64,000 nucleotides of DNA from Salvia splendens (GCF_004379255.2 NC_056039.1:32315883-32379882); one strand, 5' to 3'. Shown: positions 47,773-59,900, numbered from the stretch's first letter. A program made the numbers and translations. Notes: generated by a model from the letters alone, not told the origin.

Positions 47773-48368
47773 GAGCATCCACAGTGGGGCGGAGGTTAGC
47801 CCGCCCGATACATCCTCCGCCCTATCGTTCGCCCACCTACGGTGGGCGGACGATGCGCCCTCCTTCCTCCGCGCCCTGTGCATCGTCCGCGGGCGATCAT
47901 GCAATTTTTGCATCCTCCGGACTATCCTCCGCCCCATTCCGGGGGTCCGGACGATGCAACACAATTTTTTTTTTGTTTTTTTATATATTTTCTTCTATAT
48001 ATATCACCAATTCTTTTACTTCGTTTCACATCTTTCACTCCACTCTCTTCCCCATCTCAATTTCTCTCTAAATTCAATAATGAATCCGACGATTTTCCAT
48101 ATTTGCAAACATAAAATATAAAAAATAAAAAACAAATTCTGACAATAGGATTTGGCTTTAATTTGCGGTGTTTTTATATTTATTTTTGCTACTTGATATA
48201 TTTGCAAACATAAAAAATAAAAAACAAATACTACAAAATAGGAGTTAAAACTATAGGGCGGACTATAGAGCGTCCCACTGCAGGTGGATAGGGTGGAGGA
48301 TAAAATGCTGATATGGGCCATATGGCGGAAGATAGGGCGGACTATAGGGCGCCCCATTGTGGATGCTC
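47773..48368. mobile_element. PIF/Harbinger-type MITE
   Basis: Inverted ends GAGCATCCACAGTGGGGCGG and the complement of GAGCATCCACAATGGGGCGC, flanked by TAA (47770-47772 and 48369-48371), an allowed PIF duplication. The GC-rich left part repeats GCCC/GGGCGGACGATG motifs also found in the element starting at 61996. A TATA-like region and an ATG near 48079 suggest it derives from a larger coding element by deletion. Confidence 0.88.
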
Positions 48369-48371
48369 TAA

Positions 48372-49338
48372 TTAATAGTAGTACCTTAAATGTCGTTATT
48401 TATATCGATAATTTTATATAAAATTCAAAATTTGAATTGTCTTTTATTATTTTTAGAGTTATAAAAATGACAAGGTATTATTTTCTTATAATTTGTGAAA
48501 TTAATGATATTAATAGTGTAAATTAAACGATTTTGATGTGTACATAAGATATGTTAGTAGTATAAAATATCTTTTTGTTCTTATATAAATTTAATTATTT
48601 TTTTTATAATTACTAATGGTATCCATTGGCGGTTTCAGTGACCATTTGGTTAAAGATGGACGAGTCTCATTCCACTCGACCACACTCTTTGAATTATAAA
48701 ATTAATTATTTTAAGCACTTATATTACGAAGACAATGTGCTACTATTATTGAAATTTAATTGCCCCATCTAATTTACCCATACGGCAGCCTGATACAGTT
48801 AAAATTTAAATAATCTGAATTGAGAATTGGAAGAACCATGACGACGAGACTCTTTTATAATCTAAATTCGTTGCGTGACTGACAATTGTGGTTTCAAATT
48901 TGGTCATTAATTCAAATGTCATAAATATCTCTAAATCGAGACATTTCCGTAAAAATTAGAGGTATAAATTACACAACATATTGCCTTCTGAATTAATTGG
49001 GATACAGAGTGGTATATACTCCGTAGTTTAATTGATAAATTGGGGCAGACTAAATTTAGAATTAAGCTAGTAAGTATACTAGTACTTTACAAGAGGAGAT
49101 GCATATAATTAATTAATACATTGTCTAATTAATCCAATATGTAACACGTATATTAACTTGCAATATGCATGACACCGTCAATCACGATAACTAAGGTCAC
49201 ATCAAATTAAACACAATTCTACAAAATAAGATAATTAGAAACATTCACTTTATATGAATTTGATATCTACATCTACACCTACCATACTAATTGTTGGTGC
49301 CGGTGGATAACTCAAACCCCAAAAATAGAGATTTCCAT
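48372..49338. other. AT-rich intergenic region
   Basis: No gene or defined element is seen. Confidence 0.5.
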
Positions 49339-49680
49339 TGTTAAAATTCTAATATTTTGTCTCACATCGGCTTGGTGATGATCTCATCTCTTCAATATAA
49401 GTGTGGATAACCCTCCCCCTTACGAGGCCTTTTAAGGGGTGAGTGACACATTTCTAATATGGTATCAGAGCGGGCTCAAGTCGATGATGGAGTTTATTTT
49501 CTTTATCTCTTCTCTTGCATACCCACTTGATAGAAGTCCGATGTGTCATTCCGGCCCACACGTGAGGGAACGTGTTAAAATTCTAATATCTTGTCCCACA
49601 TCAGCTTGATGATGATCCTATCTCTTCTATATAAGTGTGGATAACCCTCCCCTTATGGGGTGAGTGACCCATTTCTAATA
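49339..49680 (+). mobile_element. TRIM (miniature LTR retrotransposon)
   Basis: Two direct repeats start TGTTAAAATTCTAATAT: 49339-49459 (121 bp) and 49573-49680 (108 bp). The first is followed directly by TGGTATCAGAGC (49460-49471), the standard primer-binding site for initiator methionine tRNA. Internal sequence is only about 110 bp. Flanks TCCAT and TTCAT resemble a 5-bp target duplication with one change. This fits a terminal-repeat retrotransposon in miniature. Confidence 0.88.
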
Positions 49681-51836
49681 TTCATTTCCTCAACCAAAGG
49701 GGAGAATTATTGTGGTGGATGAACCATCAACAAATAGGAACACGACACAACACAACAAATATGTCAAAGATGCCCAAAAATCATTATTCAAACACATGGA
49801 TTGTTTATTTTGGAATTTTTTACTCAAGTCCAAGTATTTCCACCGGCAAAAAAGTATCAAGATGGACTTCGAATAATCGCTCGTCGTCAATAAAGAATTG
49901 CAATAAAAGTTTGTGTTATTGAAACTTACTATTATGGGTAATTGAGTAAATTATTGGTCTACTATTTATAAAATTATGAATATGAACTATTTTTTTATGT
50001 CATATCGAAGCTTTTGATAACATATTTGTGATATTGTTTCTTTTTAATACACATAATGCAATGTAGGCATGTATAAATTATTAGGATACATATTAACACA
50101 AATAGACTTAAGTTGTGAATTTGTTTTTATATAGAGTACTATTGTATAATTTGTCGAATTTTGACTACACATAAATTTAACAATGAGAATACTTAAACTT
50201 GTGAATTTGTTTTTATATAGACAACTATCGTATTGGATTTTTTACTAAAAAAATTATTGTATGTTGTATTTTATAAGTATAAATTATAAAATAATTTTAA
50301 ACTTATGTAGGTTTGACTATTTGAAATCAAATCATCTGGTTAGTATGGTTCAACCACCAAACTCGTCTAAGAAATATTTAATCGTGCTCATCCCAAATTT
50401 TTTATAACAACTAATGTTTGATTATTAGATATATTGTAAATGAGTTCGGAAGATTAGTGAGTATCGCACGGGTTTGGGGGTTGGAGCATATTTTTAGATG
50501 TCATTAATTTAAAATTTAAATAAAATCATATACTCCATTTGTATAGTTTATTTGCAAATAGTGATCTTTTTTTTAAAAAAAATAGTGCTCTTAACTTAGC
50601 GCGTATTGTTATGGAATTTGAGATGAGAATGAAGACGACTATTCAACGAGTATTTATACGGTTTATTATTTGAATTTTATTGACACTGATAATCAGTCAT
50701 TACAACAACTTACATTTACTGACAGTGATACTTATTATAGCATGCAACTTATAAAAGAGAAAATCTAAAAAAAACCACAAATTATATATATGGTCATTAA
50801 TAAAGATTATGGCAAAATTTGAACTCCATATACGGTAGATGTTATCGTGTTATACTATCAAACTAGGAGTATTTATTTAAAATGCAAAACACATCTAAAG
50901 GCACTCATACTTCTATGAAATTTTATATTATCAGGTTCTTGTACCAATGTATTTTATTTCATTATGTCATTTTAAATTTTTATTTCATTAGGTTTTTATA
51001 GTAATGTCTTTTATTTTAAGAAGTTCTTTGGTTACATCTTTATCTGATGAACTTAAAAAATTAATTATTTGTTTTTTTGTTAAATAAATTTATTTATATT
51101 TCTTGTTAGATCTCTTATTTATTTTGTAATTAACTTAGCTATAATATTAACTCAAGAATCATTAGAAAAATGAAAATTTTAAAAGTTGATAAGTATATAA
51201 TTATAAGTCATATCAATGAAATTTTCATTTTTATTGATTCTCGAGTTTGCAACTGAATTGATTTTAAAATGAATAGAAGAAGAAAAAAAATCAAATTAAA
51301 TGAATTAATAAAATATAATTAAATTCTTAAGTCCGTTAAATAAAGAACTAATTAAAATAAAAATAAAAATATAAAATTCTTATAAATTAAAAATGTATTA
51401 GTATAAAGACAACAAAGTTGTAAAAACCTAATGTAACAAAATTCATTGATGTAAGGATTTAATAATATAAAAATTAATAAAGATCTAATGAAATAAAATG
51501 TATTAAGAACTCAAACCACTAGATGCATGCATTTTAATTACTTTTGAAAAAAATTCAAATTAAATAATTGACTCACTGGACATATTAAATTGCCAATATA
51601 GTTCACCCAATGAAATTCTCAATCACTCCAATAAATAAAGTGAGATTTGGCCAGATTTAAAATGCGATCCAGTTTTTATACTTATATGCTTATCACTTAT
51701 ATTAGATTCTGCAGTCAAACTATTTTGCATTCTATCTCACTTCTTTTGAGACTTTTGGGTTACAAAAATAAAAGTCCCAGTTATACAAATAAACTAGAAA
51801 ATCTTCATATAACTTTTTATTGTGTCAAGAGAATTA
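49681..51836. other. AT-rich intergenic region
   Basis: No gene, RNA or complete transposon is recognised. Long stretches are almost pure A and T (for example around 51000-51480). Confidence 0.5.
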
Positions 51837-52636
51837 GAGCATCCACTACGCGTCTCGCGCGCGGCTCGCGTTCCATCCTGGAGGGACGGTTCCGCCGCGG
51901 GACGCGTTGCAACGTTCGTCTCGTACCGAGCCCGTCCCCAGCCCGTCCCGTAGCCCGTAGCCGCGAGACAAGGGATGCGCCGTCCCGACACGCGCCCCCG
52001 ATGCATGCGTGACGCCCACTCGCTGGCCCGCGAGTCGGCGTCGTCACGGATGACGCAATAATTCGTTTTTTTTTAATTCGAATTTTAATAAAAAATTTTA
52101 TTTTTCAAACGGTAATGTTACCGTTAATTTTTTATTTTCTTTTTTTAAATTTTTTTTTGATTTATTTACTCTATAAATAATCATATTTCATACTCATTTC
52201 ACACACAAACACACATCTATTTCTCTCAAATCCTCTCTATAACCACTCCGATTTCATCTTAAATCAACTCAAACAAATGGATCCTTTTGAGCAAATGCGT
52301 CAATTAATGGAACAATCACTTGAAGAAGATCGACGCCGACAGGCGGAGGAAGCCGCGCCGCCTCCACTTTATTTTTTTAGGATTCTAATTATGTCCATTT
52401 TCTATTTTTTTGAATTTTAATGTTGTTTTAATTTTAATAAAGTGTGTTTGTTTTAATTGAATTGGGTTGAAAAAAAAAGAAATTTAATGAATAGTAATTT
52501 AAGGGACGGTTAAGGGACGGAGCGTTGCAGGTTTCGTCCATTAGTTAAGGGATGGAGGAATAAAGTACAGTGGGGCCCTCAAATAGTAGTTTAAGGGACG
52601 GTGGAGGAACGGTGGGGGACAGCGTAGTGGATGCTC
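51837..52636 (+). mobile_element. Deletion derivative of the 6812-8838 PIF/Harbinger family
   Basis: Inverted ends GAGCATCCACTACGC are identical at both sides. The flanks are TTA (51834-51836) and CTA (52637-52639), so one duplication has mutated. The left and right parts align closely with the element at 6812-8838, but about 1.2 kb of transposase coding sequence is missing. The junction is near 52368, where CCGCCTCCA runs directly into the 3' untranslated CTTTATTTTTTTAGG. Confidence 0.92.
52277..52420 (+). pseudogene. Truncated transposase start within the deletion derivative
   Basis: The first 30 codons match the intact transposase (MDPFEQMRQLMEQSLEEDRR onward). The frame then enters former 3' UTR and stops at 52418. 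It keeps the start codon and leader but no domain. Confidence 0.85.
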
Positions 52637-52639
52637 CTA

Positions 52640-53324
52640 GTTTCTCTATCTATAATTATAATAAATATGTACTACTCCTACTATATAATTTAATCACCGC
52701 AGATGTCCTGAACAAATAAGCTATTTTTTTCTTATATAAATTACATTATTTAATTATTATTATAATTTAATTAACATAATCTAGTTCATATGACCTTTCA
52801 ACTTCAAGCCAAAATCTCTTAAAGACATTTTCTTTTTAGCTTCATCGCTTACAAAAAAGCCAATCCACAAGATGAAGTATATGAGATTTAAATAGGTTGC
52901 ATTTTAAAAATAAAATTAATAGTTAAAATAAAATAATATTGACAACTCTTCGACATTGCTGAAATAACATAAAATAAAATAACTTACAAAGAAACGAATA
53001 AATTTCCATGTCTTCAGCTTAGACATCAAAATATAACACTAGATAATTAAATATATACACTATATATTTTATGTCCAGAAAAATAAATAAATCCACAAGC
53101 AATCACAGCTAATTTCAACTGTTTTTATTACAATTTCCGCGTTATATTGTCTGAAAGGTACAGAGGGTACTATTGGTACGGAGAAACAATACGACAAGAT
53201 TATAGTATTTAATTTAATCACACAGACCAAGGCCACTTTGGTAAATTTCCCTTAGATTAAAATTTACTGTTGATTATCTTCCAGACACATACATGTGACA
53301 ATAATGGAGGTCCATGCTCTGGCA
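52640..53324. other. AT-rich intergenic region
   Basis: Nothing recognisable apart from the bordering transposons. Confidence 0.5.
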
Positions 53325-53539
53325 CAGGGGCGGACGCAGAAATAAACATTAGTAAGGGCTATATTTTCAAAATATAGTTTGAAAATGTTTTTCTAGGTAA
53401 TTTATGTGATTAATAAGAGCTTTAATATAAATATAGGTATAAAATAGGAATAAATTATAAAAATTTATTAAAAAAATGTTTAAAAAACAATTCATTAAGG
53501 GCTAAAGCCCCACCCTTTGTCGACGTGGGTCCGCCCATG
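53325..53539. mobile_element. hAT-type MITE with 8-bp duplication
   Basis: Starts CAGGGGCGGACGCAG and ends GTGGGTCCGCCCATG, an inverted pair differing at a few bases. The flanks are the identical octamer CTCTGGCA (53317-53324 and 53540-53547), the duplication size of hAT transposases. No coding region. Confidence 0.9.
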
Positions 53540-54028
53540 CTCTGGCACCAACAGCCACTCATCCCCAAAATTTCAAATCAGATAAAAATTCCCATTTTTA
53601 ATTTATTAATTTACAAATTTATTAAATTGACACAAAATTAAAAACATATGACTGCTGATAAATGCAAGATCAGTTACAACCTGCAACAAAACTGCCGCCT
53701 ACACTTTATTTGTGATAAAGTTTGCATATACAGATATGCCTATGCAAGATTCTTGGCTCCCTTTTTTCCTAAATTAAACATAAGCATCAAAATGTCGCCA
53801 GACTGTATTTGTGACCTTATTTCCAGCCTACCCACATCTTCCACTTCTTGCAATAGTTTTCAATAAATTCATATTTTCAGCTGAATAAAGCAAATTGTTT
53901 CATTTTTGGGAAAAAGATTGAATATTTGTGAAAATCCCCAACACCCATATTCTTGGCATAGATCTGCTCTGCTGCTGTTGGAATCAGCACCCTTTGATGG
54001 TCTTTATCTTTGCTTGTGTTTGTTGAAG

Positions 54029-54143
54029 GTAAGTCTTTTTTTTTTTTTATGTTTCTGTTTGAGAGGGAATTTGGTGATTTTGAAGTCAATATTTTGGTTT
54101 GTATTTTGAACTTTATATATGTTTTTTGTTTTTAATCTTGTAG
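54029..54143 (+). other. Probable 5' UTR intron of the receptor kinase gene
   Basis: GTTGAAG then gtaagtc gives a strong donor at 54029. A pyrimidine-rich run and TTGTAG give the acceptor at 54143. The predicted leader continues from 54144 to the ATG at 54210. Confidence 0.65.
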
Positions 54144-54209
54144 TGATTTGTGGGGGAGAAGAAAGGTGGAAACACGAGAAGAAAAAGGGATTCTTGATTG
54201 GTTTGGACT

Positions 54210-56822
54210 ATGAAGGGGTATTTTAGAGGGGGTTTAGGCTTGTTGCTGCATTTGATTTTGTTTATGTTTGCTTTCTCTGTTGAAGCTCAGAAATTGTCTT
54301 TTGTAATAAATTGTGGGACAAATTCTAGTGTGAATGTGGATGGAAGGAAATGGACAGGTGATGCTGCTGCAGGAAACAATGTCACCCTTAGTTCTCCTGC
54401 TGGGATTGAGGCTTCAAGTAGTGTGTTCAATGGAGATCGAGTCTACGAGCCGTTGTATCGAACGGCCAGGATTTTTAGTGAGGGTTTGAACTATACTTTT
54501 CAAGTTCCTAATGAGAATTATTTTCTTAGGCTGCATTTCTATCCATTGGTTGTTGATGGATACAATGTGAATGAGTCTTTCTTTTCTGTTGAGGCCAATG
54601 GTTTGAGGTTGGTTTCGGAGTTCAATGTTCCCGGTGAGATTGCAGATAAGAATCAGAATTTGCCTGGATCTGAAGCAGCCAACTCTAGCTATACCTATTT
54701 GTTGAAGGAGTATTTCTTGTCTGTGGAGTCGAATGTGGTGGTTGTGAGCTTCGTCCCATCAAAGGGGTCGTTTGGTTTTGTGAGTGCTATTGAGACTGTT
54801 GAGGTGGGGGATAGGCTGTTTGATGATTCGGTGAAAAGAGTTGGGGGGAATGGTGGGGGTGGCGCGTTGGACTTGGGGAAACGAGGGCTGGAGACTATGT
54901 ATAGGTTGAATGTTGGTGGTCCGTCTATTAGGCCCTCCCATGATTCGCTTCTGTGGAGGACTTGGGAGATGGATTCGGGTTATATGATCAATGCGGATGC
55001 TGGTACTGTGCCCAACACCAAGGCTAATGTGACGTATGCCAATCCAAACGACACTGTTGTGGCTCCTCTCGCGGTGTATGAGTCTGTAAGGGTGTTGACG
55101 AATGCTGGAGTCATGGAGAAGCGATTCAACATGTCGTGGAAGTTGGAGGTGCATCCGGATTTTGAGTATATGGTCCGTCTGCACTTTTGTGAAGTGGTGT
55201 TCGACAATGCAAATCAGAGGGTGTTTAGGATATTCATTGACAACAAAACTGCTGCTGACAACTTTGATGTCTACGCGCGAGCTGGAGGGTTGAACAAGCC
55301 GTATCATGAGGATTACCTCGACTCTATGTCATCGAGCAGCAGCACCCTTTGGATACAGCTAGGTCCTGATCCCACTACGGGTTCTGCTGGGACCGATGCT
55401 ATATTGAATGGTTTGGAGGTATTCAAGCTTAGCCGGAGTGGAAATCTCGCCTATGTAGAGACTTATACCAATGTAAATGAGAAAAAAGCTTCAAAAAGTT
55501 TGATCCTTTGGATTGGCATTGGAGCAGGCATTGCATCAATCGCCATTCTTGCAGCTACGTGGGTGCTCGTGTTTTGGTTCTGCAAGAAGAAAAGAGAAGA
55601 AAACGACACCAAGAAGGGCCCTCCCGGGTGGCGCCCTCTGTTCCTACACGGATTCAGCACCGCAAATGCTAAAGGGTCATCAACGAACTATCAGAACACA
55701 AGCGGACAGAATGGGACTATTCGGTCTGGGAGGCGTTTCACGATAGCTGAGATTAGATCAGCAACAAATAACTTTGATGAGAGTCTTGTGATTGGAGTGG
55801 GGGGATTCGGGAAGGTGTTCAAAGGTGAGATTGGCGAAGGCGTTCTTGGAGCAATCAAACGAGCCAATCCACAGTCTCAGCAGGGATTGAAAGAGTTTGA
55901 GACGGAGATTGAGATGCTGTCGAAGCTACGACACAGGCATCTAGTCTCGTTGATTGGATTCTGTGATGAACAGAATGAGATGATCCTGGTGTATGAGTGT
56001 ATGGCTAATGGAACTTTCAGGAGCCATCTGTTTGGGAGCGACTTGCCCCCGTTGAGTTGGAGGCAACGTCTAGAGATCTGCATTGGTGCCGCGAGAGGGC
56101 TACATTACCTCCATACTGGTTCGGACAGAGGCATCATCCACAGAGACGTGAAGACGACCAACATCTTGTTGGATGAGGATTTTGTCGCGAAAATGGCTGA
56201 TTTTGGGCTGTCCAAAACTGGCCCTTCGTTGGAGCACACACACGTGAGCACTGCAGTGAAGGGAAGCTTCGGTTATCTGGATCCCGAGTACTTCAGAAGG
56301 CAGCAGCTGACTGAGAAATCAGACGTCTACTCATTTGGTGTAGTCCTATTCGAAGCTGTCTGTGCACGAGCCGTGATCAATCCAACGCTGCCTAGGGAGC
56401 AGATCAATCTTGCAGAGTGGGCCATGCGTTGGCAACGGGAGAATTTACTCGAGAGAATACTTGATCCAATGCTGAGAGGCGGCTACTCACAGGAATCGCT
56501 GATGAAGTTTGGTGAGATCGCTGAGAAATGCCTTGCGGACGAGGGGAAGTCCCGGCCGACCATGGGGGAAGTCCTGTGGCACTTGGAATACGTCTTGCAG
56601 CTGCAAGACGCTTGGTTGCACAGCAATGCTGGTGAAGAAGACTCGGCCGCCTCAACAATGCTTGGTCAGAGTATGCACACCACTGATGAGACGGGGCATG
56701 GGCCTGTTGTGGAGTCGAATGCAGAATCATCCTCAAAGACCGATGAATCGAGGGATCCGTTGGATCCTATGGTTGTTGGAGCTGATGAATTCTCACAGAT
56801 GCTAAAACAGGAAGGAAGGTGA
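54210..56822 (+). CDS. HERK2-like: CrRLK1L receptor-like kinase, HERK2 type
   Basis: 870 codons in one exon, as usual for this family. The ATG is at 54210; the four codons upstream in the same frame begin with TTG. Order: signal peptide (1-26), two malectin-like domains (about 27-406) with many N-glycosylation sequons, a transmembrane helix (about 431-458), a juxtamembrane WRPLFLHGFSTANAKG segment, and the kinase domain (about 523-800). The kinase has GVGGFGKV (529-536), Lys550, HRD (644-646), DFG (664-666) and an intact activation loop with STAVKGSFGYLDPEY. The juxtamembrane motif and the INLAEWAMRWQ segment point to HERK2 rather than FERONIA, THESEUS1 or HERK1. Relatives sit at the plasma membrane, sense cell-wall state or RALF peptides and promote growth. 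Slightly unusual residues are EGVLGAIKRA before the catalytic lysine and YECMANGTFRSH, where relatives mostly have YEYMANGTLRSH. Confidence 0.96.
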   Translation: MKGYFRGGLGLLLHLILFMFAFSVEAQKLSFVINCGTNSSVNVDGRKWTGDAAAGNNVTLSSPAGIEASSSVFNGDRVYEPLYRTARIFSEGLNYTFQVPNENYFLRLHFYPLVVDGYNVNESFFSVEANGLRLVSEFNVPGEIADKNQNLPGSEAANSSYTYLLKEYFLSVESNVVVVSFVPSKGSFGFVSAIETVEVGDRLFDDSVKRVGGNGGGGALDLGKRGLETMYRLNVGGPSIRPSHDSLLWRTWEMDSGYMINADAGTVPNTKANVTYANPNDTVVAPLAVYESVRVLTNAGVMEKRFNMSWKLEVHPDFEYMVRLHFCEVVFDNANQRVFRIFIDNKTAADNFDVYARAGGLNKPYHEDYLDSMSSSSSTLWIQLGPDPTTGSAGTDAILNGLEVFKLSRSGNLAYVETYTNVNEKKASKSLILWIGIGAGIASIAILAATWVLVFWFCKKKREENDTKKGPPGWRPLFLHGFSTANAKGSSTNYQNTSGQNGTIRSGRRFTIAEIRSATNNFDESLVIGVGGFGKVFKGEIGEGVLGAIKRANPQSQQGLKEFETEIEMLSKLRHRHLVSLIGFCDEQNEMILVYECMANGTFRSHLFGSDLPPLSWRQRLEICIGAARGLHYLHTGSDRGIIHRDVKTTNILLDEDFVAKMADFGLSKTGPSLEHTHVSTAVKGSFGYLDPEYFRRQQLTEKSDVYSFGVVLFEAVCARAVINPTLPREQINLAEWAMRWQRENLLERILDPMLRGGYSQESLMKFGEIAEKCLADEGKSRPTMGEVLWHLEYVLQLQDAWLHSNAGEEDSAASTMLGQSMHTTDETGHGPVVESNAESSSKTDESRDPLDPMVVGADEFSQMLKQEGR

Positions 56823-58196
56823 AAACTATGATGATTGATTTGTCATATAATCCCATCATAAGGATGAATGCGCATATGCATTCGAGGCTGTGGGGGTTCG
56901 TCGTTTAAAATCTGCAACGTGCAAACAGTGGACGAAGGCGAAGGTGGTGGCAACATAGGCAGCCACCATAGTTAGTATGTAGCTCCTTATGAATGGCTGT
57001 TTTTCTGAGATTAGTTGCTATGTAGTCTTTTAATGATGCCCAATTCTTTCATTCTTGTTTTGATGTCTGAAACTGTTGAATTTTTACATGATGTTTCGGC
57101 TTTTTGTTGTGAGGGAAGGTCAGGCCATCTTCCTATAGTGACTGCAGATAGCAGACACCATTTGTGTGAGTTTGAGTTGTAAGGATTTGTTGCAAAGTTG
57201 GATATTTTTATCAGTTATAATCTGAACCTCTTGCCACCATTGTCTCCCAATTTTTTTAATGCTGTCTTGAGTTTTATGCAATCACGAATCCATGCCAAAG
57301 GGATTTGTATCAAACAAGAGTACTAGAAAATAACAACATTTAAAAGTACTAGAAATTAACAACATTCTTTGTAGCCTCTCATCTGATGCCACAAAGAATG
57401 GGTTGTTTACTTTTATTGGGAAAAAGAATGGGACGTTTACTTTTATTAGGAATTTAGGATTATAGACTGCTCTATAAACAAGTTAGTAGTATATACTAAT
57501 GATATTGTAAGCTATAAATCTAATCTTTCAATTTTATATAACAATGGATGTTAAAGTTGATTGCAACGTACACCCGCCCGTCATTATGAGTCTCATTTAA
57601 TGGCGGCACGAGTTTTAAAAAATATTTAGAAAAGTGGGTGAAAAAAAAGTTGGTGGAATGTGAGTAGAATAAGTTAGTAGATTGTGAGATTATATTAATA
57701 TTTATGATAAAAGTGAACAGAGACTCTTATTTACGAAAGGAGTAGTATTTGTAACAAATGAACAATAAATAAAACTAATAAACGAATAATTAATCATCAT
57801 TTTTCTCGTTTCCCAAGTACAAAAGAAAGTTTTAAAAAATTAATTGAAAATTTAAAAGTGCACTTATGGTAAGTGTTGGAGTTTGTTGGGCCACTGGTGG
57901 GCCCATACCATGCATTCCTGGACCCACCCCCAGATCCAATCCTAGCTTTGAAATTAATCACTTTCTAAAAAAATCGACGGTGGAATTTGCATGACAGCGC
58001 AGTGGGACCACTTACATCACTGAATGATGTTCGATTATTACATCTCCAAAAGGCACTCTACCTGAAAAATTCACCTTTCAAATTGTTCTTTTTTCATCAT
58101 ATTTTGGGACATGAAAATGGTCATAAAATTGTACTCGCCCATGCTTAAAAGTTTATCACATTTTTTATTATAAAATTAATATATATACAAATTGTA
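56823..58196. other. 3' UTR of the receptor kinase and AT-rich intergenic DNA
   Basis: The first few hundred bases are the likely 3' UTR. A degenerate Stowaway-like inverted pair may lie at about 57590-57742 (ATGAGTCTCATTTAATGGCG against GAGACTCTTATTTACGAAAGG). No gene is recognised. Confidence 0.45.
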
Positions 58197-58747
58197 TATA
58201 TATATATATATATATGAAGGGTACGTTATCCTCCTTATCACCCCAAATATAGAACATAGGACTAATATAATCCCTTGAATCTATTAATCTAATGGCTTTG
58301 ATTAAAAGTATCGTCGTACATTATTATACCATTTTCGTACATTAAAGGGCAATTTGGATATATTACTGTTACATCATTTATATGGATTAGTACATTAACT
58401 AAATGTATATATTAATGTGTTCTTAATGTAATATTAATGCGTTTTAATGTATATGCCCCTTCTACGTAATGTAGATTATAATTTTTTGAATGAGTGACGA
58501 AAGTTATATCCATTCCCTAAGGGTTTAACAATCCATGAGGCTAGGGTGTAGTACCGACTCAGTAAAACAACGTTCACTAGGGTAATCTTGTGGATACTAT
58601 ACCCTAGCCCTATGGATAAGTTAACTCTAGGGGGCTGGATCTAACTTCCTCCGGTTAGTGAACGTTATGTTAATATGATGGTACTATACCCTAGCCCCAT
58701 GGGCTACTAAACCCTTGTTGAATAATGTTAACTCTCGACCCTAAGAG

Positions 58748-59240
58748 AATTCATACGATGCTATATTATCCTGAGTATATCGTACATTATCATGGGTATA
58801 TCGTACATTACTTTCCGTCTCATGAACTTGTGAATTTGTGGATGCTATATAGTATAGCTTCAATTCACAAATTCATACGATGCTACATTATCCTGGGTAT
58901 ATCGTACATTACTTTCCGTCTCATGAATTTGTGAATTTGTGGATGCTATATAGTATATCTTCAAATCACAAATTCATACGATGTTACATTATCATGGGTA
59001 TCGTACATTATCATGGGTATATCGTACATTATCATGGGTATTCGTACATTACTTTCTGTCTCATGAATTTGTGGATGCTATATAGTATAGCTTCAATTCA
59101 CAATTTTATACGATGCTACATTATCATGGGTATATCGTACATTACTTTCCATCTCATGAATTTGTGAATTTGTGGATGCTATATATTATAGCTTCCATCC
59201 ACAAATTCATATGATGCTACATTATCATGGGTATATCGTA
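58748..59240. repeat. Minisatellite of about 100-130-bp units
   Basis: Units beginning AATTCATACGATGCTA recur at 58748, 58870, 58971, about 59102 and 59204. They share TCGTACATTACTTTCC, TCTCATGAATTTGTG and GGATGCTATATAGTATA. The third unit is longer because CATTATCATGGGTAT is repeated inside it. Flanking sequence also repeats GTACATTA, so the array seems to have grown from that motif. Confidence 0.92.
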
Positions 59241-59675
59241 CATTAATGGATGAGACTTGTACATTAAAATACAATTTTCATACATTAACATCATATACTA
59301 ATAGAACATGATGTACAAAAATAATTACATCATGTAGCGAAATCATGTACAATTGTGCTTTACCATTTTTACCCTTTTTGATTATTTTATTAATTTTTAA
59401 ATGCCACGTGGCTTCCATATCAACCATCAGATCACAGCTAATCAATGGATGAAATTAGTTTTCCTTTTTAACACTTTTTTACACATTAATCTGAATACAT
59501 CCCTATGAATACATCCCTATATATAAGATCCTCATTTACTAATTTCTTCAACTCACTTTTATTACATTTTTAAAAATCCGTGTCCCGGTCAAAATGCGAC
59601 AAAATTTGATAAACGAAGGGAGTAATTGAACAATATAAATTACAAAATATGAAAAATACTATTATTTGACATATA
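59241..59675. other. AT-rich region right of the minisatellite
   Basis: It contains more GTACATTA-like motifs and, near 59570-59630, a half of a Stowaway-type terminus (ATAAACGAAGGGAGTA) without a clear left partner. The 10-mer ATACATCCCT is doubled near 59495-59520. Confidence 0.5.
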
Positions 59676-59900
59676 CTCCCTCAGTTCCATGTTAATAGAA
59701 TCATTTTTCTATTTTGGGAAATTCCAAATTAATTGAATCATTTCTATTTCTGGCAAAAAGTAATTATACTTTTTACTTTATTCTCTATTTAACTCTCTTA
59801 AGTACTTTATTTTCTCTCACTTTTTCACTATCCATTCAACACACTATTCTTAAACTCCGTGCTAAAAAGAAATATCTTTATTAGCAAGTAACTGAGGGAG
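59676..59900. mobile_element. Stowaway MITE with TA duplication
   Basis: Ends CTCCCTCAGTTCC and GTAACTGAGGGAG are inverted copies with TA on each side (59674-59675 and 59901-59902). The 225-bp body has matching arms. This is the cleanest Stowaway in the window. Confidence 0.93.

Noticed and set aside
54198..54209. Four extra N-terminal codons on the receptor kinase
   Set aside because: The first codon at 54198 is TTG. The first ATG in frame is at 54210 and gives a normal signal peptide.
58748..59240. CRISPR-like repeat array
   Set aside because: Units are about 100-130 bp, variable and without short repeat/unique spacer structure; the genome is a plant.
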